Of a DNA stretch of 41,151 nt, positions 16,444 to 24,591 are shown one piece after another. Position 1 is the first letter of the stretch. Every line of letters begins with the position of its first letter. The position numbers and the translations under genes were made by a program. Source of the DNA: Fimbriiglobus sp. (GTDB lineage Bacteria; Planctomycetota; Planctomycetia; Gemmatales; Gemmataceae); contig JANXTU010000336.1 in assembly GCA_025352235.1 (NCBI GenBank), positions 1 through 41,151 of the forward strand, written 5' to 3'. Under the pieces are notes generated by a model. That model did not search any database, was not told where the DNA came from, and saw only the letters and a program-made list of their open reading frames with translations.

Positions 16444-17946
16444 GTGAGAACGGAGACGGCCCTCCCAACGATGACCGACCCGTGGCTCCGCCCGGCGACC
16501 GCGTCGCTGCTGGCCCTGACGGACGACCTCCCCGATGCGCGCCTGCTCCGCGACGATCCTGGCCTGATTCTGCACATTTTGCGATACTCGCGGCCGACAC
16601 CCGATCCCGTGACGTTCAAATTCGACGACGCGACACTCGCCCAACCGGGGCTCTGCGAAACGGCGGCGTTCCTTTTGGAACAGCCCGGCGAACCAGCGGC
16701 AAGAAACCGAGCCGCCGAGGAACTTGGCCAACGCCTCGCGCGTATCTCTTCGGAGCTCGCGCGGGTCACCGAGCTTTGCTCGCCGGATGCGGCTTGGGCC
16801 GCCGGGCTGCTCGCGCCACTCGGTCGCTACCTCGGCGCCATCGACAACGGCGTGTCACTCGGACGGCGTGCATCCGCGCGCTGGCGTCTCCCCGACTGGT
16901 TGCAAGCGGCAATTGGTTACCTCGATTTGCCGATCGAAGAAACGCCGGCTCTCGGCGCCCACCGGGGCCTTACCCGCGTGTTGCGGGCCGCGATCCGCGC
17001 GAGCGGAACAACCCTGCTCCCCCAATTGCATGAGCCGGACGAGGATCTCGACGCGCGGGGGATCGCACTCGATGCGGACGTCCCAACGTTCCGCGAAATT
17101 GCCCGCGAGCCCGCGCCGGAGCTCCTCCCGCGATTACTCCGCAAAACGGCCCAAGCTCGCGGACGCACGGCCCGGAGTTGGATCGCCCCGCTCGAAGATC
17201 GCATCGATTCGTTGGTCGGCCAATTGGCCGAGGCTCGCCTCGATTTCGACCATCGCTTGCGCGATGCGAAGTTGGCGGCGCTCGCCGAGTTCGCGGCTGG
17301 GGCGAGCCATGAGATCAACAACCCACTCGCCGTGATTTCCGGCAATGCCCAATGGCTTCGAGCCCGCGAAGCCGATCCGGACAAAGCCCAGTATCTCCAG
17401 ACCATCGTCCGTCAGACGCGGCGCATCCACGACCTCTTGACCGGCGCCCGGCAGTTCGCCTGCCCGAGTCAAGTCAAGACGGGATCGCATTCGTTGGCTG
17501 CGCTCTTGGAAATCGTCCGGGGCGATACGGCTGAAGCCGAATCCCGGATCGACATCCACCCCGACGCCGACTCTGTTGTCGGCGCCGACGGGGAACAAGT
17601 TCGCGCGGCCCTCGGTCATCTGGTGCGCAATGCTCTCGAAGCGGCCGGTCCGGACGGCCGCGTGACCCTCGGTTCGACGATCCACGACGACCGCATCGAG
17701 ATCCACATCGACGACGGCGGGTCGGGACCCGACGAGAGCGCGATCGAACACCTGTTCGACCCTTTCTTTTCCGGGCGATCCGCCGGGCGAGGTCGCGGCC
17801 TCGGCTTGTCGATCGCTTGGGCGCTGGCCAAGAACAACGGCGGTGACGTCCGTTGGGCCGGCCGGGAACCGGGACGCACGCGGTTCACACTGACGCTCCC
17901 CAAGGCCATTCCTTTACAGGACGCCCCGATCCGCCGAGTGGCTTGA
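16444..17946 (+). CDS. Histidine kinase with degenerate HDOD-like N-terminal domain
   Basis: 500 residues from the GTG at 16444, preceded by AAGGGGTGAAGG; ATG 16471 is an alternative. Residues ~10-200 resemble an HDOD-type helical domain (SPDAAWAAGLLAPLGRYL, then LPDWLQAAIGYLDLP), but key HD metal residues are absent, as is normal for HDOD. A helical linker leads to HisKA with the H-box GASHEINNPLAVISG (H289). The ATPase domain has the N-box HLVRNALEAAG (N396), G1 DDGGSGP and G2 'GRGRGLGLSIAWALAKNNGG'. There is no membrane segment, so it is a soluble sensor. It very likely phosphorylates the adjacent HTH-REC protein. The input signal is unknown. Confidence 0.8.
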   Translation: MRTETALPTMTDPWLRPATASLLALTDDLPDARLLRDDPGLILHILRYSRPTPDPVTFKFDDATLAQPGLCETAAFLLEQPGEPAARNRAAEELGQRLARISSELARVTELCSPDAAWAAGLLAPLGRYLGAIDNGVSLGRRASARWRLPDWLQAAIGYLDLPIEETPALGAHRGLTRVLRAAIRASGTTLLPQLHEPDEDLDARGIALDADVPTFREIAREPAPELLPRLLRKTAQARGRTARSWIAPLEDRIDSLVGQLAEARLDFDHRLRDAKLAALAEFAAGASHEINNPLAVISGNAQWLRAREADPDKAQYLQTIVRQTRRIHDLLTGARQFACPSQVKTGSHSLAALLEIVRGDTAEAESRIDIHPDADSVVGADGEQVRAALGHLVRNALEAAGPDGRVTLGSTIHDDRIEIHIDDGGSGPDESAIEHLFDPFFSGRSAGRGRGLGLSIAWALAKNNGGDVRWAGREPGRTRFTLTLPKAIPLQDAPIRRVA

Positions 17947-17948
17947 GG

Positions 17949-18680
17949 ATGCGCATCCTCCGCTCGGCGCTGCATTCCCTCGGCGAACTCGTTTGGCCGC
18001 GCGATTGCCTGCTCTGCCACGCGGCTATGCCGCCAGAACCCGCGCCCATTTGTTTGTGCCCGGCCTGTCGAGTCGTGCTCGGCACCGATCCCTTTTGGAC
18101 CTGCTCGCGCTGCGCGAGCAACATCGGCCCACACGTCCCCAACACCGGCCACTGCTCGCGCTGCGAAAAAGAGAAGTACCATTTTGCGAGTGCCCAGCGA
18201 TTGGGGATGTACGACGGTGCGTTGCGGGACGCGATTTTGACCATCAAAAATCCGGGGCAGGAACTTCTTGCGGAATCCCTCGGTCTTTTCTGGGGCGAGC
18301 ACGCACGTATGCGGTTGCTGCAATCGCATCCGCAAATGCTCGTTCCGGTGCCGCTGCACTGGCGCCGGCGCTGGGAGCGCGGTTACAACCAATCCGAATC
18401 GCTGGCGCGCGGCTTGGGGTTGGCACTGGGATTGCCGGTCGGCACGTGGTCCGTGCGGCGGATTCGCCCGACGCCGAGCCAAACGACCCAGACGCCGGCT
18501 GAGCGGAGGAAGAACGTGGTCGGCGCTTTCGGCGGCGGTCGATTCGCCCGGGTCAAGGGACTGCGGATCTTGCTCATCGACGATGTCCTGACGACCGGTG
18601 CGACCGCAGACGCGGTGACGACAGCGCTATTGGCCGTCGGAGCCGCCCGGGTCGATGTGGCGGTGCTGGCTCACCCTTGA
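17949..18680 (+). CDS. comF: ComF family protein (amidophosphoribosyltransferase-like)
   Basis: 243 residues from the ATG at 17949, two bases after the kinase stop, so co-transcribed and probably coupled. The N-terminus has a zinc-binding set (C20/C23, C37/C40, C52/C55, C69/C72) typical of ComF. The C-terminus is a phosphoribosyltransferase fold with the PRPP loop ILLIDDVLTTGATADA (D211-D212). ComF proteins are needed for DNA uptake in naturally competent bacteria and may help move single-stranded DNA into the cytoplasm. Their enzymatic role is uncertain. A competence role here is inferred only from the family. Confidence 0.85.
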   Translation: MRILRSALHSLGELVWPRDCLLCHAAMPPEPAPICLCPACRVVLGTDPFWTCSRCASNIGPHVPNTGHCSRCEKEKYHFASAQRLGMYDGALRDAILTIKNPGQELLAESLGLFWGEHARMRLLQSHPQMLVPVPLHWRRRWERGYNQSESLARGLGLALGLPVGTWSVRRIRPTPSQTTQTPAERRKNVVGAFGGGRFARVKGLRILLIDDVLTTGATADAVTTALLAVGAARVDVAVLAHP

Positions 18681-19005
18681 GCGGATGGAGTCGCCGATTG
18701 TAGCGATTGGCGCGACTTCGGAAGCCGGGAACGCCGCTGTTCTCCCTCGCGCGGCGGCGCAAGTCGAGGGCACCTTCCCGCTGATCCGATAAGAGCAGGG
18801 AAGATGGCCCGCCTTCGGCAAATCCTGACGGTCTTACGCTGTCTCCGGTTTTTTTCGGGCAGAGCTGGCGCGGAAGATGCAAGAATTGCCTTGGCACCGC
18901 TTTTTCCTGATGTGGTTCGCCCGGCGAACCGGGTATAGTCTTTATATTGGTGGTCGGTGTCGTTTCGGGGGATACGACGCCTTCGCCGCACAATTGGAGT
19001 TTGCT
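18681..19005. other. 325-bp intergenic region with operator-like palindrome and promoter
   Basis: The gap holds a perfect palindrome GGTTCGCC-C-GGCGAACC at 18914-18930 immediately upstream of a TATAGT (18934-18939) that could be a -10 box. The palindrome would then lie between -35 and -10, a usual operator site. The left part (18681-18880) is GC-rich with inverted segments such as CCCTCG..CGAGGG, but no gene or terminator with a T-run that I could support. Confidence 0.4.
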
Positions 19006-19998
19006 ATGTGGCGTATCGTTTGCACGGTGGTTCTGATGACTGGAATCGGGGCGACGGCGGGAGCCGCGGCACCGGAGTATTTCGCGGAGACGACGAAAGA
19101 TTTCGCGACCACGTCGATCGGGCCGGTACTCGTGCATTACTTTCCGATCAAGAACACGACCAAAGAAACGATCAGCCTCGGTACGGCGCGCATCGGCTGC
19201 GGCTGCGTCTCGGCCTCGCTGCTTAAGAATCAACTGACGGCCGGTGAAACGACGTACATCATCGCTTACCTGGATACGAAGAAGATTCCGACGCACCAGC
19301 GGAACACATTCAAAACCGTGACGGTAACCGTCCCATTCTTGAATCCGGTCCAAGAAGAAGTCGTGCTGAAAGTCTCGTGCGTCGCGCGGGAAGACCTCTT
19401 CTTCACACCCGATTCGCTCGCCTTCGGCACCGTTCAAAAATCGGCCGGTGGCAAAGTGTCGATGAAGGTCACGCTGTTCAATCAGCCGAAGTGGGAAATC
19501 AAAGAGGCCAAGAGCAATGGCAAGTTCGTGAAAGTCGAAACCAAAGCCGCGAATAAGGGCAACGGCGAGGTCTCATACGAGGTCACCGCGACCTTGGACC
19601 CGGATTGCCCGAAAGGCAACTGGATGTCCGAAATCTACCTGACCACGAACGCCGTCGGCGTGGAGAGGATCCGCCTCCCGGTAACCGTCAACATCGTCGA
19701 GACGATCGCTGTGAGCCCATCCGAGGTGAGGTTCGGCGATGTGAACGCCAGCAAAACGCCCGCGACGCAGCAGGTGATGTTGACCGGAGAATCGCCGTTC
19801 AAAATTCTCGAAGTGAAAGTGCCCGAAGGAGCTGTGACCGTAACCCAGGTCACCGAAGGGGCCCGTGCCGCACACGTTTTGAAAGTGAATGTGGCCGCCG
19901 ACACCGAAGGCGCGGTCAAGCGAACCATCGAGATTGTGACCGATAGCAAGACCCAGCCGAAGTTGATCGTCAACGTGTCGGCGTTGGTCAAGAAGTAG
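19006..19998 (+). CDS. Secreted DUF1573 protein with tandem Ig-like repeats
   Basis: 330 residues from the ATG at 19006, with TTGGAG just upstream; the ORF track begins 43 codons earlier. Signal peptide: MWRIVCTVVLMTGIGATAGAA. The first domain carries the DUF1573 signature around 'IKNTTKETISLGTARIGCGCV', with the characteristic CGC motif. Two or more immunoglobulin-like beta domains follow (VSPSEVRFGDVNASKTP). DUF1573 is common in planctomycetes and Bacteroidetes. It is a periplasmic or outer-membrane domain of unknown role, and no catalytic residues are expected. A strong terminator follows 22 bp after the stop, making the gene a single transcription unit. Confidence 0.85.
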   Translation: MWRIVCTVVLMTGIGATAGAAAPEYFAETTKDFATTSIGPVLVHYFPIKNTTKETISLGTARIGCGCVSASLLKNQLTAGETTYIIAYLDTKKIPTHQRNTFKTVTVTVPFLNPVQEEVVLKVSCVAREDLFFTPDSLAFGTVQKSAGGKVSMKVTLFNQPKWEIKEAKSNGKFVKVETKAANKGNGEVSYEVTATLDPDCPKGNWMSEIYLTTNAVGVERIRLPVTVNIVETIAVSPSEVRFGDVNASKTPATQQVMLTGESPFKILEVKVPEGAVTVTQVTEGARAAHVLKVNVAADTEGAVKRTIEIVTDSKTQPKLIVNVSALVKK

Positions 19999-20020
19999 CG
20001 GTCGTAGGAAACCGATCCAG

Positions 20021-20049
20021 CGACAACCCCGGCCCGGCCGGGGTTGTCG
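20021..20049 (+). terminator. Strong hairpin after the DUF1573 gene
   Basis: Perfect 13-bp stem CGACAACCCCGGC / GCCGGGGTTGTCG with a 3-nt loop, 22 bp after the stop. The tail CGTTTCCCCCC is T-poor, so it may act with Rho or as a transcript-end stabiliser. Confidence 0.6.
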
Positions 20050-20115
20050 CGTTTCCCCCCCCGCACCGAATCCGTATCAAATCGCAAACGAAGTCGTCGC
20101 CGAGGATCGCCGTCT

Positions 20116-23100
20116 ATGTCGAAGCCCATTACGAAATTGTTGGTCGCCAACCGCAGCGAAATTGCCATCCGCATCTTCCGTTCAGCACACGAACTCGGCA
20201 TCCGCACCGTCGCTATTTACTCGCACGAAGACCGCTTTGCCCTGCACCGGTTCAAGGCCGATGAAGCCTACCGCGTCGGTACCCCCGGCGAGCCGATCCG
20301 GGCGTACCTCGACATCGCCGCGATCGTGGCGCTTGCGAAGGAAGTGGGTGTCGACGGGATCCACCCCGGTTACGGGTTCCTGAGCGAGAACGCCGATTTC
20401 GCCCAAGCGTGCGAGGACGCGGGGATCACCTTCGTCGGGCCGCGGCCGGAAGTCCTCCGCCAACTCGGCGACAAAGTCTCGGCGCGGGCCATTGCCACGA
20501 AGGCGAACGTGCCGATTTTATCCGGCGGTGACAAGCCGGTGTCATCGGCGGCGGATGCGGCGGCGCTCGCCGAGAAACTCGGTTACCCCGTCATGGTGAA
20601 AGCATCGATGGGTGGCGGTGGCCGCGGAATGCGCGTGGTGCACTCGGCCGACAAACTCGCCGATGCACTGGAGCAAGCCCAGCGCGAAGCCGGGCAGGCC
20701 TTCGGCAACAGCGATTGCTTCCTCGAAAAATTCGTGCAGCGCGCCAAGCACATCGAAGTTCAACTCATCGGGGACCAACACGGCAACCTCGTCCACCTCT
20801 ACGAACGCGATTGTTCGATCCAGCGGCGCCATCAGAAAGTCGTCGAAATCGCCCCGGCCCCGAACCTCCCGGCGGATGTGCGCCAGGGCATTCTCGACGC
20901 GGCGCTCGCCGTCGGGCGGGCCGTCGGCATCGACAACGCCAGCACCGTCGAGTTCTTGTACGACACCGATTCCAAGAAGTTCTTCTTCATCGAAGTGAAC
21001 CCGCGCATCCAAGTCGAACACACCGTGACGGAAGTCATCACGGGGCGGGACATCGTGCGGGCGCAGTTGTTCATCGCGCAAGGCCGACCGCTGGCGGACG
21101 ATGACATCGGCCTCGGGGATCAATCGAAAATCTTGACGCAGGGCTTCGCGATCCAATCCCGCGTGACGACCGAAGACCCGGCCAACGGCTTCATGCCGGA
21201 CTACGGCCGGCTGACCGCGTACCGCTCGGCCAGCGGCGTCGGCATCCGCCTCGACGCCGGAACCGCCTTCGGTGGGGCCGTCATCACCCCCTTCTACGAT
21301 TCCCTGTTGGTGAAAGTCACCGCGAGCGGACTGCGCTTCAAGGATGCCGCGCGGCGGATGGAGCGCTGCCTGCAAGAATTCCGCGTCCGCGGCGTGAAGA
21401 CGAACATCCCGTTCCTCATCAACCTCGTCACGCACCCGAACTTTCTCGACGGTGGCGTGACGACGCGATTTTTGGACGAAACGCCCGAATTATTCGTGAT
21501 GCCGGTCCGCCAAGACCGCGCCTCGAAAGTGCTCGGTTACATCGCCGATGTCATCGTCAACGGCCACCCGGAGGTGAAGAACCCTCCCGCCAAAATCCCG
21601 CTCGCGGCGTTATCGGCGGATCGGCCGTGGGAAATGAAGCGCGACGTCAGCCCGCTCCCCGAAGGGACGCGGGACATTTTCCGGAAGCTCGGAGCCGAGG
21701 GATTCGCCAAATGGGTCCGCGCCCAAAAGCGGTTGCTCATCACCGACACGACGATGCGGGACGCCCACCAATCGCTGCTCGCCACGCGGATGCGCACCTA
21801 CGACATGCTCGGAATCGCACCGCGCTATGCCCGGGTGCATGCGGGCTTATTCTCCTTGGAAAACTGGGGCGGGGCGACCTTCGACACCTCGATGCGCTTC
21901 CTCAAAGAAGACCCGTGGGACCGCCTGACGAAGCTCCGCGAACGCATCCCGAACATCCTGTTCCAGATGCTGCTGCGTTCGGCGAGCGCCGTCGGCTACA
22001 CAAACTACCCGGACAACGTCGTCTACTCGTTCGTGAAAGAAGCCGCCGATGCGGGGATGGACATCTTCCGCATCTTCGACGCGAACAACTGGATGCCGAA
22101 CTTGAAGCTCGCCATCGACGCGGTCCGCAAGACCGACGCCATTTGCGAAGCGGCCATCTGCTACAGCGGCGACATCCTCGACGACCGCCGCGACAAGTTC
22201 ACGCTGAAGTATTTCGTGGATCTCGCCAAGGACCTTGTCAAGCACGGCACCCACATGCTTGCCATCAAAGACATGGCGGGGTTGTTGAAGCCGTACGCCG
22301 CGAAGAAACTGGTGCGTGCCCTTCGGCAAGAGATCGACATCCCGATCCACTTCCACACGCACGACACCGCCGGCGGGCAACTGGCGTCGTACCTCATGGC
22401 GGCCGAGGAAGATGTGGACATCGTCGATTGCGCCTTCGCCCCACTCGCGGGGAACACGGCGCAACCGAGCTTGAACGCCCTCGTCGAAACGATGCGTTTC
22501 GGCGACCGCGACACCGGCCTCGGTTTTGAAGCGCTCCAAGACACCGCTCGCTACTGGGAAGAAGTCCGCGGCTATTATTCCCCCTTCGAGACGGGCCAAC
22601 TTTCGAGTTCAGCCGAGGTCTACCAGCACGAGATGCCGGGCGGACAATACGCCAACCTCTACGTGCAAGCCAAGTCGCTCGGGCTCGGGGATCGCTGGCA
22701 CGAAGTGGGTCGGAAGTACGCCGAGGTGAATCAACTGTTCGGCGACATCGTGAAGGTCACGCCGACGTCGAAAGTCGTCGGCGATCTCACGCTGTTCATG
22801 CTGGCAAACAACCTGACGCCGGCCGACGTGCAGAACCCGGCCCGCGAGATCGCCTTCCCGGAATCGGTGATCGAGTTCTTCGAGGGCAAGCTCGGCCAAC
22901 CGCCGGGCGGCTTCCCACCCGACCTCCAGAAGCGAATCCTGCGCGGCCGCACGCCGTTGACGGACCGCCCCGGGGCGACACTGGCGTCGGCGGATTTCGA
23001 AGTCGCGCGGGCGACGCTGCAACCGAAACTCAAACGCGAGCCGACGGACCGCGACGTCGTGGCGTACCTGCTCTACCCCGAGGTCTACACCAAGTTCGCC

Positions 23101-23574
23101 GAGCACCTCGCGAAGTTCTCCGACGTCAGCGTGCTGCCGACGCCGCTCTTTTTCTACGGGTTGCAGAAGGGGGACGAAGTCAACGTCGAGATCGAACCGG
23201 GCAAGACGCTCATCATCAAGTTCTTAACCGTGGGAGAACCGTTGGCCGAGGGCAAACGCAGCGTCTTCTTTGAACTCAACGGCCAGCCGCGGGAAGTGGT
23301 GGTGGTGGACCGGACGCTCGGAGCCATCGCCGCGACGCGGTTGAAGGCCGAGGCGGGCAACCCGAAGCACGTCGCCTCGCCGATGCCCGGCGCGATCGTC
23401 GCCATCATGGTGAAAGCCGGCGAGGACGTCGCGGCGGGACAGAAATTGGCGATGCTCGAAGCGATGAAAATGCAATCGACGATCTACGCGGAGTTCGGCG
23501 GCACCGTGGCCGAGGTCGTCGTGAAGCCGGGCACCCAAGTCGACGGCGGCGATTTGCTCATCCGGTTTGTGTGA
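20116..23574 (+). CDS. pyc: Pyruvate carboxylase, biotin-dependent
   Basis: 1152 residues, the full length of single-chain pyruvate carboxylase (about 1150). It makes oxaloacetate from pyruvate, bicarbonate and ATP. The start at 20116 gives MSKPITKLLVANRSEIAIRIF, the normal N-terminus of the biotin carboxylase domain, followed by ATP-grasp elements (VMVKASMGGGGRGMR and FIEVNPRIQVEHTVTE). The carboxyltransferase domain begins near residue 544 (DTTMRDAHQSLLATRMRT). The C-terminal biotinyl domain has EAMKM with biotin-lysine K1118. All domains are intact and in the usual order. It is anaplerotic for the TCA cycle. No operon partners are seen; upstream is a terminator and downstream a repeat cluster. 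Confidence 0.95.
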   Translation: MSKPITKLLVANRSEIAIRIFRSAHELGIRTVAIYSHEDRFALHRFKADEAYRVGTPGEPIRAYLDIAAIVALAKEVGVDGIHPGYGFLSENADFAQACEDAGITFVGPRPEVLRQLGDKVSARAIATKANVPILSGGDKPVSSAADAAALAEKLGYPVMVKASMGGGGRGMRVVHSADKLADALEQAQREAGQAFGNSDCFLEKFVQRAKHIEVQLIGDQHGNLVHLYERDCSIQRRHQKVVEIAPAPNLPADVRQGILDAALAVGRAVGIDNASTVEFLYDTDSKKFFFIEVNPRIQVEHTVTEVITGRDIVRAQLFIAQGRPLADDDIGLGDQSKILTQGFAIQSRVTTEDPANGFMPDYGRLTAYRSASGVGIRLDAGTAFGGAVITPFYDSLLVKVTASGLRFKDAARRMERCLQEFRVRGVKTNIPFLINLVTHPNFLDGGVTTRFLDETPELFVMPVRQDRASKVLGYIADVIVNGHPEVKNPPAKIPLAALSADRPWEMKRDVSPLPEGTRDIFRKLGAEGFAKWVRAQKRLLITDTTMRDAHQSLLATRMRTYDMLGIAPRYARVHAGLFSLENWGGATFDTSMRFLKEDPWDRLTKLRERIPNILFQMLLRSASAVGYTNYPDNVVYSFVKEAADAGMDIFRIFDANNWMPNLKLAIDAVRKTDAICEAAICYSGDILDDRRDKFTLKYFVDLAKDLVKHGTHMLAIKDMAGLLKPYAAKKLVRALRQEIDIPIHFHTHDTAGGQLASYLMAAEEDVDIVDCAFAPLAGNTAQPSLNALVETMRFGDRDTGLGFEALQDTARYWEEVRGYYSPFETGQLSSSAEVYQHEMPGGQYANLYVQAKSLGLGDRWHEVGRKYAEVNQLFGDIVKVTPTSKVVGDLTLFMLANNLTPADVQNPAREIAFPESVIEFFEGKLGQPPGGFPPDLQKRILRGRTPLTDRPGATLASADFEVARATLQPKLKREPTDRDVVAYLLYPEVYTKFAEHLAKFSDVSVLPTPLFFYGLQKGDEVNVEIEPGKTLIIKFLTVGEPLAEGKRSVFFELNGQPREVVVVDRTLGAIAATRLKAEAGNPKHVASPMPGAIVAIMVKAGEDVAAGQKLAMLEAMKMQSTIYAEFGGTVAEVVVKPGTQVDGGDLLIRFV

Positions 23575-23578
23575 CCCG

Positions 23579-23629
23579 ATTCTTCCAACCGAGTGCGCGA
23601 CACCCCGCGTTGGAATCATTTGGAAGAAT
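23579..23629 (+). terminator. Possible hairpin after pyc
   Basis: Perfect 10-bp inverted repeat ATTCTTCCAA / TTGGAAGAAT with a 31-nt loop starting 5 bp after the pyc stop. The loop is long and no T-run follows, so function is doubtful. Confidence 0.3.
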
Positions 23630-23671
23630 TTGACGGAACGGAACTCATTCGGGACGGCCAACTTGCTCCCC

Positions 23672-23775
23672 GAGTCGCTTTTCGCTCCGCGAAGTGGTGG
23701 GTTGCGCCATCGTTCGAGTTCCGCCAGTCTCGGTTGGGCCGAGCTACTTTTCGCGGAGCGAAAAACGACACAGTC
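23672..23775. repeat. ~104-bp element with 20-bp terminal inverted repeats, unit 1
   Basis: The ends GTCGCTTTTCGCTCCGCGAA (23675) and TTCGCGGAGCGAAAAACGAC (to 23769) are inverted with one mismatch. The centre carries a small hairpin, CTCGG-TTGGG-CCGAG. The unit resembles a REP- or MITE-like non-coding element. Unit 2 lies 59 bp further on in the same orientation. Confidence 0.75.
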
Positions 23776-23834
23776 CAAGTGGCTCGGATTTTACCGAATT
23801 GCTTCGGGTCAGCGGCTGCCATGGGATCCGCCGA

Positions 23835-23937
23835 GAGTCGCTTTTCGCTCTGCGAAAAGTGGGTTGCGCCATCCTTCGAGTTCCGCCAGTCTCGGTTGGG
23901 CCGAGCTACTTTTCGCGGAGCGAAAAGCGACACAGTC
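23835..23937. repeat. ~103-bp element with terminal inverted repeats, unit 2
   Basis: Nearly identical to unit 1; the ~60-bp central part is the same base for base. It ends two bases before the stop codon of the minus-strand zinc-ribbon gene, so it abuts that gene's 3' end. A 105-codon minus-strand ORF across both units simply repeats itself and is not a gene. Confidence 0.75.
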
Positions 23938-23939
23938 TG

Positions 23940-24416
23940 TCACCGGCCGATTGTTTCTAGGTTCGATGAATTGAACCCGCGGGCGACGTAGCCCAGGCCG
24001 AAGGACAATCCGAGCATCACCACGACAATCACCGCGAAGACCGTCGCCCGGGTCCGCGAAAGGACGATGGCGTCGATCGAATCGATTGCCGCCGGGGCCG
24101 GGATCGGCTCGGGCAGCGGCAGCGGAGCGGGTACTTTCCCGAGCGGTTCGAGCATTTCGTCGATATCGTCGCGTTCGAACAGCGGCATCTCTTCCAAGGA
24201 TCGACCCGGCCGGAGAATCGGCGCGGTCGTCCCAATCGCTTCGCGCCGGGCACCACCGACGGACAGCAGCAGTTCGGTCAGCTCTTCGCCGATCTGCGAG
24301 GCGTTCGGCACGAGCATGCTCTCGTTGCAGCGCGGGCATTCGACGGGCATGCCGATTTTACGGGTGGCAATGCTGAGCTTGCCGTTGCAGGTGTCGCATC
24401 GGAATCGGACGGGCAC
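23940..24416 (-). CDS. Zinc-ribbon protein with C-terminal membrane anchor
   Basis: 158 residues if it begins at the GTG at 24416. That start has GGAG 8 bases upstream and lies at the beginning of the conserved part; the longer ORF in the track reads through the divergent promoter region. A four-Cys zinc ribbon is at C7/C10 (RCDTCNGKLSI) and C27/C30 (VECPRCNESMLVP). An acidic, Pro-rich middle (PLPLPEPIPAPAAID) and one membrane helix near the C-terminus (ATVFAVIVVVMLGLSFGLGYV) follow. Proteins of this layout are common in planctomycetes and have no known function. It could bind nucleic acid or act as a membrane-tethered partner. Confidence 0.65.
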   Translation of the reverse strand: MPVRFRCDTCNGKLSIATRKIGMPVECPRCNESMLVPNASQIGEELTELLLSVGGARREAIGTTAPILRPGRSLEEMPLFERDDIDEMLEPLGKVPAPLPLPEPIPAPAAIDSIDAIVLSRTRATVFAVIVVVMLGLSFGLGYVARGFNSSNLETIGR

Positions 24417-24473
24417 GGCAGTTCTCCAACGCTTTTCGGGTCGGACCGTTGAGTAGGTGTCCCCAATTTGCCA

Positions 24474-24548
24474 CACGTATTGTTCCACCCGAATGGCCGA
24501 GTTGCAACAGAAGGCTTGACCGGAGTTCGGAACCGGGAACAATACATG
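24474..24548. promoter_or_regulatory. Symmetric divergent promoter region
   Basis: An inverted 13-bp pair, CACGTATTGTTCC (24474-24486) and GGAACAATACATG (24536-24548), with one mismatch. On each strand AACAAT could be a -10 box. The plus strand has TTGACC 16 bp upstream (24516-24521), and the minus strand has TTGCAA 17 bp upstream (24502-24507). The leaders would be ~42 nt to the hydrolase gene and ~56 nt to the zinc-ribbon gene. Alternatively the pair is a shared regulator site. Confidence 0.45.
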
Positions 24549-24591
24549 TTGGGGAATTGGATTTCGCGGAACGCAAGCGGAGGTCGACCCG

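Noticed and set aside
18671-18991. 106-codon minus-strand ORF between comF and DUF1573 genes
   Set aside because: Low-complexity Arg-rich composition, no start context, and it crosses the likely promoter region.
23616-23933. 105-codon minus-strand ORF (SLFAPRKVARPNRDWRNS repeats)
   Set aside because: It is only the translation of the two ~104-bp inverted-repeat units; both halves repeat each other.
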